Shown piece by piece: positions 37,091-49,070 of a stretch of DNA of 64,000 nucleotides. A model generated the notes under the pieces. The model worked only from the letters and a program-made list of their open reading frames with translations, was not told the origin of the DNA and ran no database searches. The stretch is from Sebastes aleutianus (lineage: Eukaryota > Chordata > Actinopteri > Perciformes > Sebastidae): the NCBI GenBank assembly GCA_916700875.1, contig CAKAKS010000062.1:16037460-16101459 (forward strand), given 5' to 3'. Every line of letters starts with the position of its first letter. Position 1 is the stretch's first letter. A program made the translations under genes and the position numbers.

Positions 37091-37738
37091 GCCCCTATCC
37101 TTACTGGACCTCCACCAGGCTCTCAGACTGAGCCCCGCTAATGAGGGGCATGCCTGGGGGTTCTCCTCCTCAGCCTCTGGTTAAAGCAAAAATTAAAACT
37201 CTACACCAATAGTGTATTTGAGAGTGCTGACTCTCAATTATCAGTGCAATAATATCTTGGGCAGCGACATGTAAAGGAGAAGACACTGACAAGCAAATAA
37301 CTGCTGGGACTTTGTAAGCCAAACTTAAAATATTAATAAAAGAAAAGGCAATGTTGAAAAGTATTTAATACATAAGAATTTAACCTGTTGATTGTTATTT
37401 AAAGGATTTTTAAATTGCTGTGTTGCTATGTGAAAGATTTCTGGGAGACAATATACTGTAGCCTCTCGATCTGATTAAGACTTGAGACATTTCTTTTTCT
37501 CATTTTTTTTTTTTTGCAAATCATTGCAGCGCCCACCATTTCAATTGAGAGATGAATTATTAAGATAATTTTGTGATCAAACAACGACATGTCGTCCGTG
37601 AATTTTTCTAAGTCCACGACCTTGGGTGCACGCTTTCTGCTCCGTTGGTCATTCATGTAATTTGACTGGGATTTAAAAAAGGGAAAACCATAAAAAGCAT
37701 CACGTGTATTACTCATTGTTACACTACCCTTTAATAAA
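37091..37738 (+). other. grin2c: grin2c 3' UTR with two candidate polyadenylation signals
   Basis: AATAAA occurs at 37335-37340 and 37733-37738. The first would give a UTR of about 270 nt, the second about 670 nt. No gene signals of another kind lie between them. Confidence 0.55.
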
Positions 37739-38310
37739 GAACAAGGTCATCTCAAGGGCCTTTTGGAATCATCTGTCATCTCAATCTATATGTTAAACAT
37801 GCTCTCACATCGCACAGTGATATAATGAATGTGACTCATATCGTACACATAATCTATCATTTCAATCTGCCAACTTTCAGAGCGGATGATTATGTGAATT
37901 CGTTATATGTTCAAAGTTGATATTGAGACCTTTGGCACTATGTGCTCCAACAAAGTGCTTCTAGCCATTAAAAGGAACAGCTTATAGAGAACCGAGATAG
38001 ATAAATCTGAAGACACCAATTCACTTGATATGCAGCAGGAAGCTAGCACGTGTCAGCCATGCAGCAGACAATTATGAAGCATATTGAAATCACGAAGACA
38101 CCTTGCTTTAAATCAGACATGCTGGTCTTTTGAAATATAATATGGTGTTGATAAGCAGCAGATGATCATCAGTACGTGGCTATGAGCTTCAGATAGGCAG
38201 AGGAGCTGCAGTGTAAACCATAAAACAGAAGCTCAACAGTTTAGTTGCAATTATGATATGATAAACGGTGAATCAAACTGTCACATAAACACACGGATTT
38301 GAGTTTAAAC
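37739..38310. other. intergenic, nothing recognised
   Basis: AT-rich DNA without open frames, repeats or splice-flanked exons that I can support. Confidence 0.6.
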
Positions 38311-38400
38311 TAGGGCTGCATAATTAATCGAATATTAATCGCGATCACGATTTTGGCTTCCCAAAATGAAATGAACATGATCGACTGCGATATTGAAAGT
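38311..38400 (-). repeat. hAT-like MITE family A fragment
   Basis: It opens tagggctgcataattaatcg and contains attaatcgcgatcacgatt, as in copy 2. It stops abruptly near 38400, so it is a truncated end. Confidence 0.6.
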
Positions 38401-39361
38401 ATATTTTGTACGCGCAATGACTTGATACTTTTATATTTGTGCTACAATTTTGTGGTCTGTGCTACAAAACTTTCAATCTCTGTAGCACCAGTGCTATATG
38501 CATAACAAGTTAACGTACAGCCCTGAATAGTCATGTTTCCATCCCTAAAGCAAAATAACCTCAACCAAAAGACTGGTTATAGCGAGCAACTGAGCAGTGA
38601 GAGGAAACAATAACAAAATCAATCCAACGCATAAGACATAATATTCAACATCAGTGTTCATATTCCATCACTGCACAAACAAAAGCATAGCAGTGTCAAA
38701 CAAAAATCAAAAGAAGATTACCGTAGGTCAGCCACCACAAGAAAATTAATTCACGATTAATACCAAATACCACAAATATTGCACATACAAAACAGCAGCA
38801 CAAGAGCTGAAATTGACAGCCATAGAGCTGCATACAGCAACAAAAAAACATTAACCAGCAGCGTGACCAGCCATATATCTGAGCATACAAACATAAACAC
38901 ACAATATGCATACAGACACAAAAATTTGCTTCATACTTGAAAGGGCATTATTATGAAGAGCTGTCCAAATATTACAGGAAATAACTATGTGGCAAACACA
39001 ACACTGGTGTTTACATCCCTAGAGCCAACGTAGAATATTACCCTTAGCCTCAGGGATGGTTACAAAACAACAACAACAAGCTGGAGGGGGATATAATGCA
39101 AAACCAATACATCCCATAATACTCACTACTCCAACATCCTTCGTCATAATTGATCACAGCAAAAGCAAGAAAGCATCGTTAGACACGTGCCAAACCACAG
39201 CCAGAGGAAAATTAGCTCACTCACAAAACAAATCAATTCGGAATTGATAGCACTGCAAATCTGTACATTCATAAGAGCAGCAACACAAGAGCAGCAGAAA
39301 CAGCCAGCAGTCAGCAGCGTATTTACAAGCACACCAACGTTGACTGAACAGAGACAAGACT

Positions 39362-39705
39362 GTGTCCTAATTCCATGCTACATAATTGTGTGCAGTATGC
39401 ACTATATACTAATATTTATAGTATATTTTTGAAGTTAGCGTACAAGAAATATTTAATGTTTTAACAGGAAGTGATACATACTGTATACTATACAATATTT
39501 ATGCCATCTTTGAAATGCCAATGTTTTCCAAAGATATACTTGTTTTTTTGTTTTCTGAGATCTTCCTGGATCTGTCTAACTACCTGCAATTTATATATAT
39601 TTTTGCAGCTGTGAATAGCAGCTCCATTTCTGTGAAGAATATAAACTTTTTTCAGAGTGAACACCATACTAAAAGCCTCCAATGTGCAATATGGAATTGG
39701 GACAC
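39362..39705. mobile_element. MITE with 15-bp inverted ends
   Basis: Left end gtgtcctaattccat (39362-39376) and right end atggaattgggacac (39691-39705) are inverted repeats with one mismatch. The interior is AT-rich and lacks a transposase. No duplication is clear at its flanks. It sits inside unit 2 of the tandem array. Confidence 0.7.
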
Positions 39706-39753
39706 AGCTGTGAATTCCCAACAAACATGTTAGCACAAGCAGCAGAGCCTTAC

Positions 39754-39815
39754 CTTGCTGGAGAGAGTCTGTCTGTCAGGGAGTCGATTCTGGAAAGTAC
39801 ATCCATGATTCCAAG
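39754..39815 (-). CDS. candidate 62-nt coding exon, unrecognised
   Basis: On the minus strand a pyrimidine-rich acceptor (ctttcctgtccatgcag) precedes the segment and gtaagg follows it. Frame 1 is open throughout: LGIMDVLSRIDSLTDRLSPA plus two bases. The peptide is hydrophilic with helix-like leucine spacing. I do not recognise it. It lies in unit 2 of a degenerate tandem array, and unit 3 has a related but diverged segment near 40960, so it could be a relic of a duplicated exon or a chance structure in a repeat. A possible upstream partner is the donor cctcag before gtaggt near 42704, in phase 0. Confidence 0.25.
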
Positions 39816-40237
39816 CTGCATGGACAGGAAAGAATATAGATAGTAATTAGTAAGCCAATATTATAGAAAATAATTATGTGAACTCACCCAACTGTGTTTA
39901 CATTATTAAAGCCAACATATATCATTGCAAGATATGAAAGTATGCCTGCCTACCGCTTTGAATTATGTTTTAATATTTATTTTTTAATTGCTCCCAAGTC
40001 TGTTTCACACCAGTTTCACACCACTGGGGTTGGAGATGCAGCTGAAAGAAGGTTAAATAGTCTTACACGCTATAATTTCCCCAAAGGGAATAATGAAGTA
40101 TCTTCTATTCTATAAGCAACATATTAGTGTAACAGAATACACAAAGCAATTATAGTCACATCTACTCATGCGTTTGATGGAACAGCGATATTACAAGTCT
40201 TTTCATTTACACATCGGCAACTTTTTTCTTTTCCCAG

Positions 40238-40600
40238 CTGTCCTTCCTTCATTTGGCAGCTTCAATAGTGTTGCTTTTACCCTGGATCGTGTGTTTAACT
40301 TCTTCGTACTTGTCTAATATTAGAGTTTGCTCTTCCTTTCTAAAATATGCCGCTCTACCGACAGTAGACTTGTCCACATCGGTCATATGCTGCAATCACC
40401 GCCCCTTTAAATTGACGCGCTCACAGACAGATTGGGAAACACTGGGCTGACCTACCGAGTTGATAACCACAGTCGTAGGACCACTTAGCGGGATCTCGGT
40501 TGTTAGGGTTAGTGAAGCCAGATAGAAGATATCCTGGGTATGTTGAACTCACTTTGTAGTACAGGCTGGTTACAGTGAGCTAAGAGGAAACAAAACAACA
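40238..40600. repeat. dispersed repeat inserted in the array
   Basis: The run gttgataaccacagtcgtagg, ccacttagcgggatctcgg and gaagatatcctgggtatg is a sequence I recognise as common in teleost genomes. Limits approximate. Confidence 0.45.
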
Positions 40601-41131
40601 ACAGTCTGGATTGCACTGCAAATCCAATTACTTATTACTCAAACATCAGTATCTCTTTTTCATCCCTGCACAAATGAACAGCATGAAAGCATCATACTAC
40701 ACATGCAAAATACCAACCCAAAAAGAAATGCTGCATATCGATCCATAAACAGCAGCATTGGAGCAAATATTAGCAGCCAGCAGAAAGACATAAAACAAAA
40801 GCAGCTGAACATCTAGCAGTGTGGGCAGCCATATTTCAAAACACATAAACAGAAAGTGAACAGAGCCAAGACATAAACTCACAATATGAATGGTTAGCAG
40901 TTAGGCAGCAGTCGCTGACAGTTAACTTTGGGAAGAAACAATGCGGTTCCAAACAGCATGGACAGGAAACTGCAGCTTGATGTAGTCTACAGCAGCCAGC
41001 AGCAGCAGTCCATCCAACACCTGCATCACTCAAGCAACATAATGGGACTGTTAGTATGCAAACGTCTTTATCAAATAGAGCCACATGTTAACTTATCGAA
41101 ACAGTGAGTGGAGCACGGACAGTTTGAAATC

Positions 41132-41823
41132 GGGTGACCAGATCCTGACAAACCACATGTGGGACAAAGAGTATGCTTGTGTGGGACAATGTGGGACAAG
41201 TTATCTGAAAGGTAGTCTAAAATGTTGTTATAATTTCTATTTAACTTAAAAAATTTACATTTCTATTCTGCCTAATCTCTATGCTTTTCCCGAATGCATC
41301 CATAGATCAACACATCTCTTTGAGATGCACGTTTGAGACTCACATGAACTGTGTCGCTTCATGATGTTGTGTGAAATTGGAAAATAACTGGCAAAACTCC
41401 TTCCACCGACTTCACCCACTTATAAGTAGTTTCCAAGTCTTTGTTGTAGCTGCTCTTCCTTTTCTTTGTGGTAGTTTGCAGCATATTCCGGCTAAATGTG
41501 CATAGCTTGTGACCTTGTGGTGACTCACAACTTTCCACGTTGGGCGTATAGCAAAGATGGTGAAATGATAACATGCACTTGACCCACGTGTGCACAGTTT
41601 GTTTGTGAGCAAACAACGCCGTGAAGACAGCCTTCCCGGCTTTCTTCACAGCCATTGGATATTTTTGAAAAGCGTCTGTCTTGCGGTGGTAGACTATAGT
41701 GGAATTTTGAAAACTAGAGCCAATGGAAATGTGGGACATCGTCTCAATATGTGGGATGTGGGATGTGGGACAAGGGATAAAAATGCTGTGCAGTCCCTCA
41801 TAAAGTGGGACACCTGGTCACCC
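41132..41823 (-). mobile_element. TIR element with possible hAT/BED transposase remnant
   Basis: Ends gggtgaccag (41132-41141) and ctggtcaccc (41814-41823) are perfect inverted repeats. Near both ends gtgggac is repeated several times. The minus strand has a 126-residue frame (41359-41739) whose last part reads KKRKSSYNKDLETTYKWVK, similar in layout to the start of BED-finger hAT transposases. That likeness is from memory and weak. The rest of any transposase is missing. Confidence 0.5.
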
Positions 41824-41936
41824 TACAGTAGTTTGAAAAGGGTGTGTTTGATATAACTGCTAAGCTGTGAAGTGTAGAGTCATGTGTGAGTGTAGCATTC
41901 CAGTTATTGGATATCTGGACTAAATAAAGTTGTGTC

Positions 41937-42150
41937 AAATATATTTATATAACCCAATATCACAGACAGCAAATTTGCCTCAAGGGGATTTACAATCTGT
42001 AAATTACAGCATACAGTCTCTGTCCTTAGACCCTTGATTTAGATAAGGAAAAACTCCCCCAAATAAACCTTTAATGGGAAAAAGAAAACCTCAGGAAGAG
42101 CAACAGACATGCAAAAGATGCCATGTGCACAGAATAGACCAACGAAAAAA
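41937..42150. repeat. dispersed fish repeat
   Basis: The run atttatataacccaatatcac, gaaaaactcccccaaataaa and cctcaggaagagcaacaga is a common teleost interspersed repeat. Confidence 0.6.
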
Positions 42151-42783
42151 AAAGGATGACAAAATTATTAAACATATATGAAAATATTTAACATTAGGCT
42201 TTATTTTTTTCAAGCTTTCATCAGTTAAAAAAATGTGTAAAAAAAAAAAAAAAACAATAACAAAATTAATCCTAAATATAATATAACAACTGCTCTATTT
42301 GCCCTCCAGCCCTACATGTTCCTATCAACACATCATAAACCAAACATAGATCAATCATGTAGTGTGTTTGTTTATTGCATTGTGTAATAAATGAGGCTCC
42401 AACCAGCCATTTACTTTAATAACAGCGAGGTTTCAATTAGGTTAAACACAGACAGACTTAGTGCTAACTAGCTCCAGATCATATTAAAACAACTATGTGC
42501 TTACAAGATGCTATAACGTGAAGTGACTCAATCGAGCTAACAATCAAACAATGAAGGTAGCAAAGTGCTCAAATAAATCACTCCACAACAAACTACACAC
42601 GGCGAGTATAGTCACAGAAACACTGTTTGATAAGTGGGAGCTCAAGAAAACACACCATTACAGACAAAAAACAACTTTACGGAGCTCATTAACAGGTGAA
42701 CCTACCTGAGGAGACAGGTGGGAGCAGACTGGTGACGACACATTTAGGGCTGTACTACTGAAGGCCTGTAGGGGGCGCTCATC
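42151..42783. other. intergenic, poly-A runs only
   Basis: A-rich runs at 42239-42256; otherwise nothing recognised. On the minus strand the edge at 42703-42775 contains a donor-like cctcag/gtaggt. Confidence 0.5.
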
Positions 42784-43961
42784 ATCTTCTTCTTCTTCTC
42801 CTCCTCCTCCTCCTCCTCCTCCTCCTTCTTCTCTTCTCCTCCTCCTCCTTCTCCTCCTCTGCCTCCTTCTCCTTCTTCTCCTCCTCCTCCTCCTTCTTCT
42901 CTTCTCCTCCTCCTCCTTCTCCTCCTCCTCCTCTGCCTCCTTCTCCTTCTTCTCCTCCTCCACCTCCTTCTCCTCCTCCTCCTTCTTCTCCTCCTCCTTC
43001 TCCTTCTCCTCTTCCTTCTTCTCTTCCTCCTTATCTTCTCCTCCTCCTCCTCCTCCTCCTCCCCCTCCTTCTCCTTCTTCTCCTTCTCTTCCTCCTTCAC
43101 CTCCTCCTCCTCCTTCTCCATCTCCTCTTCCTTCTTCTCCTCCACCTTCTTCTCTTCTACTCCTCCTTCTCCTCCTCCTCCTTCTCCTTCTCCTTCTTCT
43201 CCTTCTCCTTCTCCTTCTCCTCCTCCTCCTCCTCCTCCACCTCCTTCTCCTCCTCCTCCACCTCCTTCTCCTCCTTCTCCTTCTCCTTCTTCTCCTTCTC
43301 CTCCTTCTCCTTCTCCTCTTCCTTCTTCTCCTCCACCTTCTTCTATTCTACTCCTCCTTCTCCTCCTCCTCCTTCTCCTTCTCCTTCTTCTCCTTCTCCT
43401 CCTCCTCCACCTCCTTCTCCTCCTCCTCCACCTCCTTCTCCTTCTTCTCCTTCTCCTCCTTCTCCTCCACCTCCTTCTCCTTCTCCTCTTCCTTCTTCTC
43501 TTCCTCCTTCTTCTCTTCTCCTCCTCCTCCTCCCCCTCCTTCTCCTTCTTCTCCTTCTCTTCCTCCTCCACCTCCTTCTCCTCCTCCTCCTTCACCTCCT
43601 CCTTCTCCTTCTCCTCTTCCTTCTTCTCCTCCACCTTCTTCTCTTCTACTCCTCCTTCTCCTCCTCCTTCTCCTTCTTCTCATTCTCCTCCACCTCCTTC
43701 TCCTCCTCCTCCTTCTCCACCTCCTCCTCCTCCTTCCCCTTCTCCTTCTTCTCCTCCTCCTCCTTCACCTCCTCCTCCTCCTTCTCCTTCTCCTCTTCCT
43801 TCTTCTCCTCCACCTTCTTCTCTTCTACTCCTCCTTCTCCTCCTCCTCCTCCTCCTCCTCCTTCTCCTTCTTCTCATTCTCCTCCACCTCCTTCTCCTCC
43901 TCCTCCTTCTCCACCTCCTCCTCCTCCTTCCCCTTCTTCTTCTTCTTCTTCTTCTTTTTTT
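42784..43961. repeat. 1.18-kb polypyrimidine tract (CTC/CTT) with higher-order repeats
   Basis: Almost every base on the + strand is C or T, as mixed CTC and CTT triplets, interrupted by rare A or G (for example ctac, cattct, ctgcc). The landmark ctac in cttctactcctcc recurs at 43157, 43348, 43646 and 43825. This shows a higher-order spacing of about 180-190 bp, with one interval of 298. The long minus-strand frames of Glu, Arg, Lys and Gly here are simple translation of the triplets and not genes. Confidence 0.95.
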
Positions 43962-46394
43962 AACAAAAAATAGATCCTGTAAAGTGGAATTAACTCTGCT
44001 ACACAAGACATAACAAAGACATTAAAAAAAAATACACAATTAATGAGTATTTTTTTTTCTTCTAAAAAGTCTATATTCCTCTTAAGCACGATCTCTTGAA
44101 ATCCAGTTGCCTCCTAATATTTCCCCTTAAATAGCTTCACAGTTTGAAAAACAAATGATCGTATTTCACACTATCTGACAGTATCACATATATTCTGTAT
44201 AAGCTTATATCAGCTCTCAAATTAATTACATTAAATCAATACATTTTACATCATACTATTTCACAAACTGCTGTGCGACTGGGCTGGTACTATAGTATTG
44301 TACAGTATTGACTTTTCCCAGTAAACTTTGACCTACTGTTGAAATGGGAATCTAAAAAGCTCAGTGTGATACACAATGGCTACAAAAAATGCATTCTACA
44401 GTAAGCAGTCAGTGTCAACAAAAAAGTAGAACAAAACAGAGACTATTATATAAGACATAGTTCCAGTGTTGACTACCATGGTGAAAAAAACATGTACAGT
44501 ATAAACATTTTGACCAGTACAGCTCACACGATGACAGAAAAAAACCTCTTTTGGTGGCATTGGCCAATTTACTGACACAATAACAAGGTTTTGAAAAATT
44601 AAGTGTGACAATTGCACTCACAATTTAGACATTTGTTAAGACTGTTTTGAAAAATGACTCAAAACGGTTAAGAAAAACTGTAAATGAATGGCAGTAAGCA
44701 GTGATTTGGTGATTTCACAGTCAAGAGACGTCAAAACCAGCTTCAATTTGGTTGTAGAATGAAAGTTTATTAGATGTCCAGGTTACAGTATTCAAACAAA
44801 ACTCCCATGTGTATTATGGCTGCATCATTCCATCAAATGTGTGTCTGGCTGGATTGGTGAAGTTGAGGACGTTAAAAGTAAAAATGCCAGTAAAAAAGAT
44901 CTTTATAAAAAGGTAATGAAACTTCTATTTCTTTTATGAAGTTTGACTTGCTGGCAAGCGCTCTTTAAAACCCTGACAATAAATGAGGGTTTATTTTCAC
45001 TCTGGCATTGTTTCCATAAGACAAATGTTAACGGCAATTGCTGAGCGGGACTGAGAGCCAAACCCCATTCTTAAACTTTAAAAAATCACACAGTAGTGAG
45101 GAACAAAATTCCATTCAGTCATAAATCCGATCAAAGCAGCCTTTTAAACTCTCCTGTCACAGCAATTGTCCATCTTGTATTGTTTGTAAAATTACAACTC
45201 ACAGTGCAACATAAGCGTCATTTAAAAATCACATTTTAGAGGACAGAGTTCACCAGCACTAAACACATGACAACACATGAATATGAAAAGTCATCTATAG
45301 CAAAACCACAACAAGTGATCCATGCAGCTGTGAGACTCCTGTCTCCTCATGTCTTTGACTCTCTCCTGTGTGTGTTTTCAGGTAGGCCCGGAGACAAACG
45401 GGGATATATGGTGCAGCGATGAGGCATTTATGTATTCTGCACTCCTCTCTGAGACCTGCAGAATTGATGGGAGGGCCGGCTGATTGCAGTGCAGATGATA
45501 AATGATTCCGCACATGCCGATAACACCGGCTATTTGTGATGTCCAAAATATCCACAGCCACACACACGTGCTGTTGTGGTGCTGGACCGCTGGAGATAAT
45601 AAAGTCATTAACACAAACAACATAGCTGTATTTGGACTCTTGGGGAAAATAAAACTATTAACCTTGATTACTTATTCCACATTAGCAGCCAAGTTAAAGC
45701 TTCCACCAGGGACAATATCCTATTGTGAAATCCATAATATTCATAACATGCCTCTATTGTGTTAGATTAACACACAGTCAAATTAACTGGAGATGCAGCT
45801 AACTTGTCAAATGAAGACAAGTGGTGTCAAGTGAGTCATGCAGCATTGGGAATAGCTTGATGAATGGGGAGGGGGGTTAAGTTATTGGATTAAGAAGCTT
45901 ATAAGTAGCCAGTCAAAGCTAGAATCAATCAATCATATTGGCCATTAAAAGAGTCATATTTCTTTCTCTCATATCTGGCATGACACACACAGTCAGAGGA
46001 GACACATTTTTAAAGAGGAATTAGAGTTTACATGCTCCTTTCCTGCTGAGATGCTGTAAAACGTATTTGTGCACATGTGATAATAATTGTGTCTGCAGCT
46101 TTTCTGTATTACACAGTTGGAAGGTGCAATGTGTAACATCTGGCCACATGCTCCAAAGAAGTAGGTTATAAAAAAAGAAGCCAACTACTAACTAACAGCA
46201 GGGCAAGAATACGCAAAATACAACCAAACTGCTGAAACTCTGAGAGCCGGTCATGGTCACAACCCGTTCATTGGCTTTTTCGCTGGCTGAGTACGAGTTG
46301 CTACATCTAATTCATATCTATCAGCTGGAGCCGCCGTCCGCCCTCCTCCTGGAGAAGTAATCTCCTGTGGCAGGGAAGACGAAACGAAAGTACG
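43962..46394. other. intergenic, nothing recognised
   Basis: AT-rich DNA. A minus-strand frame at 45295-45567 has no splice or compositional support. A short repeat-like piece at about 46115-46150 (ggtgcaatgtgtaacatctgg) recurs in part near 62243. Confidence 0.5.
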
Positions 46395-46700
46395 TTAAAT
46401 ATCATATAACACACTGTCATCATTCCCAACTCATTGTTACGGACGCACGGTCACCGTTTTAAACATGTGGTTAATGATGTGAGTTCAAACAGAACTACTT
46501 GGTTATGTTAAGGAATAGATCATGGTTTGGGTTCAAATAAAAAAGTAAGTTACGTACAGAAGTCAACGTAAATAAGTCAACAGCTGCTGGGACATAAACA
46601 ACGGCCTCCTGGGTGAAAATGTTTGTTTGACCCATCCATCTATCCCAACCTTCTCCGAGTTTTTTTTCATGTTTCTGCCACTTTGGATTTAATCCAATAA
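46395..46700 (+). repeat. dispersed repeat, family D copy
   Basis: Shares cattcccaactcat, cggacgcacggtc, aaacatgtggttaa, actacttggttatgtt and cctcctgggtgaaaatg with the copy at 50225-50640. Confidence 0.7.
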
Positions 46701-48430
46701 AAAAAATATCAAAACGTACACAGATCCTGTACCTTTAATGTGATTGACCAGCCATCAGGACAGCTCTACTTCTTGGTCCTCTCATGTTGGACTGAGGGCA
46801 GACTGCGCGCTACAGTGACTCACTATCACCTCTCGAGGTAAATGTGTTATTACAAGACAGATACAAAATATCTTTGATGTCTTTGACATAACGTCAACAC
46901 TGTAACCGCTTCACTTTCTGTTGATACTGTTATTTCAGTTTTTGAATGCGTTAAACTAAAATTCTGGCTAACACATTGTTCCTTTAAGTAGACATATGTA
47001 GCTATCCATTCTTTTCCAAGGAAAAGCTGACATTTGAAGATATTTCTGGGTTAAATGCTCTGTTAGCTCCATCTCAGCATGGTGCACTCACCAACTGGAG
47101 CTTCTCACTGATATCACCAAGCACTTTTCACCGAAGCCCAGTATCATATAGAAACGTGACCCCTAATTGGACAAAGAGAGATTAATGCCAGAAGCACTTA
47201 ATAAGTGTGAGAACTGACTCTCAGCTGAATAAACTCATTACTGGAACCCTAAAGTAAATCTCTGTAGATGAATATATGAAGTCGTTCACTATGCTCACTG
47301 ACCAGACCAATCTTCATTCATTTCACACAATAATTAATGACTAATTCTGTGATCTGTGTGCTTTGTAATGTGACAAATTCATTCCCTCTCGCTCGTCTCT
47401 GCGACGTATGAATTCACAGAAGGGGCGAGCGTACGGTACAAAGACGAGCCATGCACGACAATTAATTTCCCAATTTTACCACATAAATACTGGACAAGAT
47501 TATATCTGTCGTCAGGGAAGAGTTTATGAATATGATTTCACTCTTGATTCCCTCAGCATATTGAAAATAGTGAGATAAAGTCAGAGGTATATCTGAGCTG
47601 CTGATGTGCATCTGTAGGAAGAAAGTTAGCTGCAAGCGTTGAGCATTCACTTTTGGAGTTTGTTTTTTTAAAAGTTTGTGTCTAACGTCCTATTAAATGA
47701 ACAACTCATTTTCCCTGCTGCCAACCTGAAACTGGTTGAATATCGTCATCTTTCTCATTAGCTGAGATGAACTAGAACAAAACAATGTTGGCTGGGGATG
47801 ACAAAACACAGCAGACCCTAGCACACACCTGACCAACTGACACGCAGGTCACACAGAACAATGTCAAGTCATATTGTAAAAGGCATGCCTGCTGGGGATT
47901 GGAGTATTAAACTGACGAATTAGGGCTGGAGGAATCAGCCAATAGTATTTGGAAAGAGAAAAGTGTGAGAGAAAGTCTCTACACATGATCAGCAGGATGA
48001 GCTGTGCTTGATGCATGATGGGCTCAGAGCACAGAGCAGAGTGGGTGCTACCCAAAACATAACCAGCACAGTGACAAATGGGCTGTTTTCCATTTCCAAT
48101 GCAGCACACTAAACTGTACATGTCAGCCACGCCGGCATGAATCGACAGAAATTACAACTCTTAAATCAGAATTAACTGCTCGAAGCAACTGCTACCACAG
48201 CTTTAATGCCGACTGACAATTACACCAACAGGACAGATAACATGAAGACACCGTCTTTCAGTCTGCCAATTCACAAACCTGGCTGCTCCATCTGACATTC
48301 AACCATGCGTGCTATTGTCTTCCTGCCAAGGTTGTGGTATGATTTTAAGGACGTGCTGTACAGTTGTGGGAAATCTAATACACACAAAATAAGTTTATTG
48401 TCACTTTCAGGTGATGGCACAGAGGGCTGT
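46701..48430. other. intergenic, nothing recognised
   Basis: No supported exon, RNA gene or repeat. Composition is ordinary AT-rich background. Confidence 0.5.
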
Positions 48431-48431
48431 T

Positions 48432-48505
48432 ATAATAATAATAATAAATGTATTTATATAGCACTTTTCAAAACAGATATACAAAGTGCTTCACAAGACA
48501 ATAAC
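48432..48505. repeat. AAT microsatellite plus dispersed repeat end
   Basis: Several taa units lead into gtatttatatagcacttttc and caaagtgcttcacaagac, a very widespread fish repeat terminus. Confidence 0.6.
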
Positions 48506-48784
48506 AGCAGATAAATAAAGTCAAAAATATGATAACTGTTAAAACAGAACATATTAATAATAATAAAGTAGTAAAATGGTAGAACAGTGTGATAAAAACA
48601 AATATATATACATAAATGTGTATAAATATACACATGCATACACCTCTCTAGGCTCTGCACCCGACCTCACAGTGAGTTAAGAGCAAATCTCTTATTATGT
48701 GAAGGCAGCTTAACAGCGCTAACAGGGAAAACAACAGCAACAGTGCAGACAGAGCTAACAGTGTCAACCTGGGAGGGGGTGGGT

Positions 48785-49070
48785 GCTACGCTTCCGGGAC
48801 AACGCCGTCGTTATCAACTGTAAACGCCATGAGAGCAGTGCAGAGTGGCGTCCATTAGCTAGCCAGTGGGGCACTTACACTGGAACTCACATGTACACAA
48901 ACATGCACATGCGGCCGGACCGGCTATGTAAACAAAGTGAGGAAAAGAGGGAGAGAGACTTCATTCTCTGCTCAGGTAGACATTAGTCCTCTATATCTTT
49001 ACATAGACAATAGTTGTTTGTTGCTATATTAATGCTCTGAATATCAAATCTAGCACCTTTAAAGTGCAAG
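48785..49070. repeat. probable dispersed repeat
   Basis: The stretch with gggacaacgccgtcgttatc and, later, gctcaggtagacattagtcc and tctagcacctttaaag has repeat-like character and a TTAA-type right end. Limits uncertain. Confidence 0.35.

Larger units (their letters stand above)
38525..41100. repeat. degenerate tandem array, three units of about 0.5 kb
   Basis: Units begin near 38525, 39005 and 39890. Each has gtttccatccct or gtttacat...aaagcc at its start, then tggttac or tggttat, gaggaaacaataacaa or its variant, aacatcagt, ctgcacaaa, gcagcacaagag and ataaac...acaatatg. Unit 2 carries a 344-bp MITE and unit 3 an inserted repeat (about 39950-40545). No protein frame runs through it. Confidence 0.55.

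Noticed and set aside
42658..44089. Long minus-strand frames of Glu, Arg, Lys and Gly (up to 296 residues)
   Set aside because: They are translation of the CTC/CTT tract; all frames of such a tract stay open. No start context, splice signals or family likeness.
45295..45623. Minus-strand frames of 81-90 residues
   Set aside because: No acceptor or donor at useful positions, no recognisable motif, ordinary composition.
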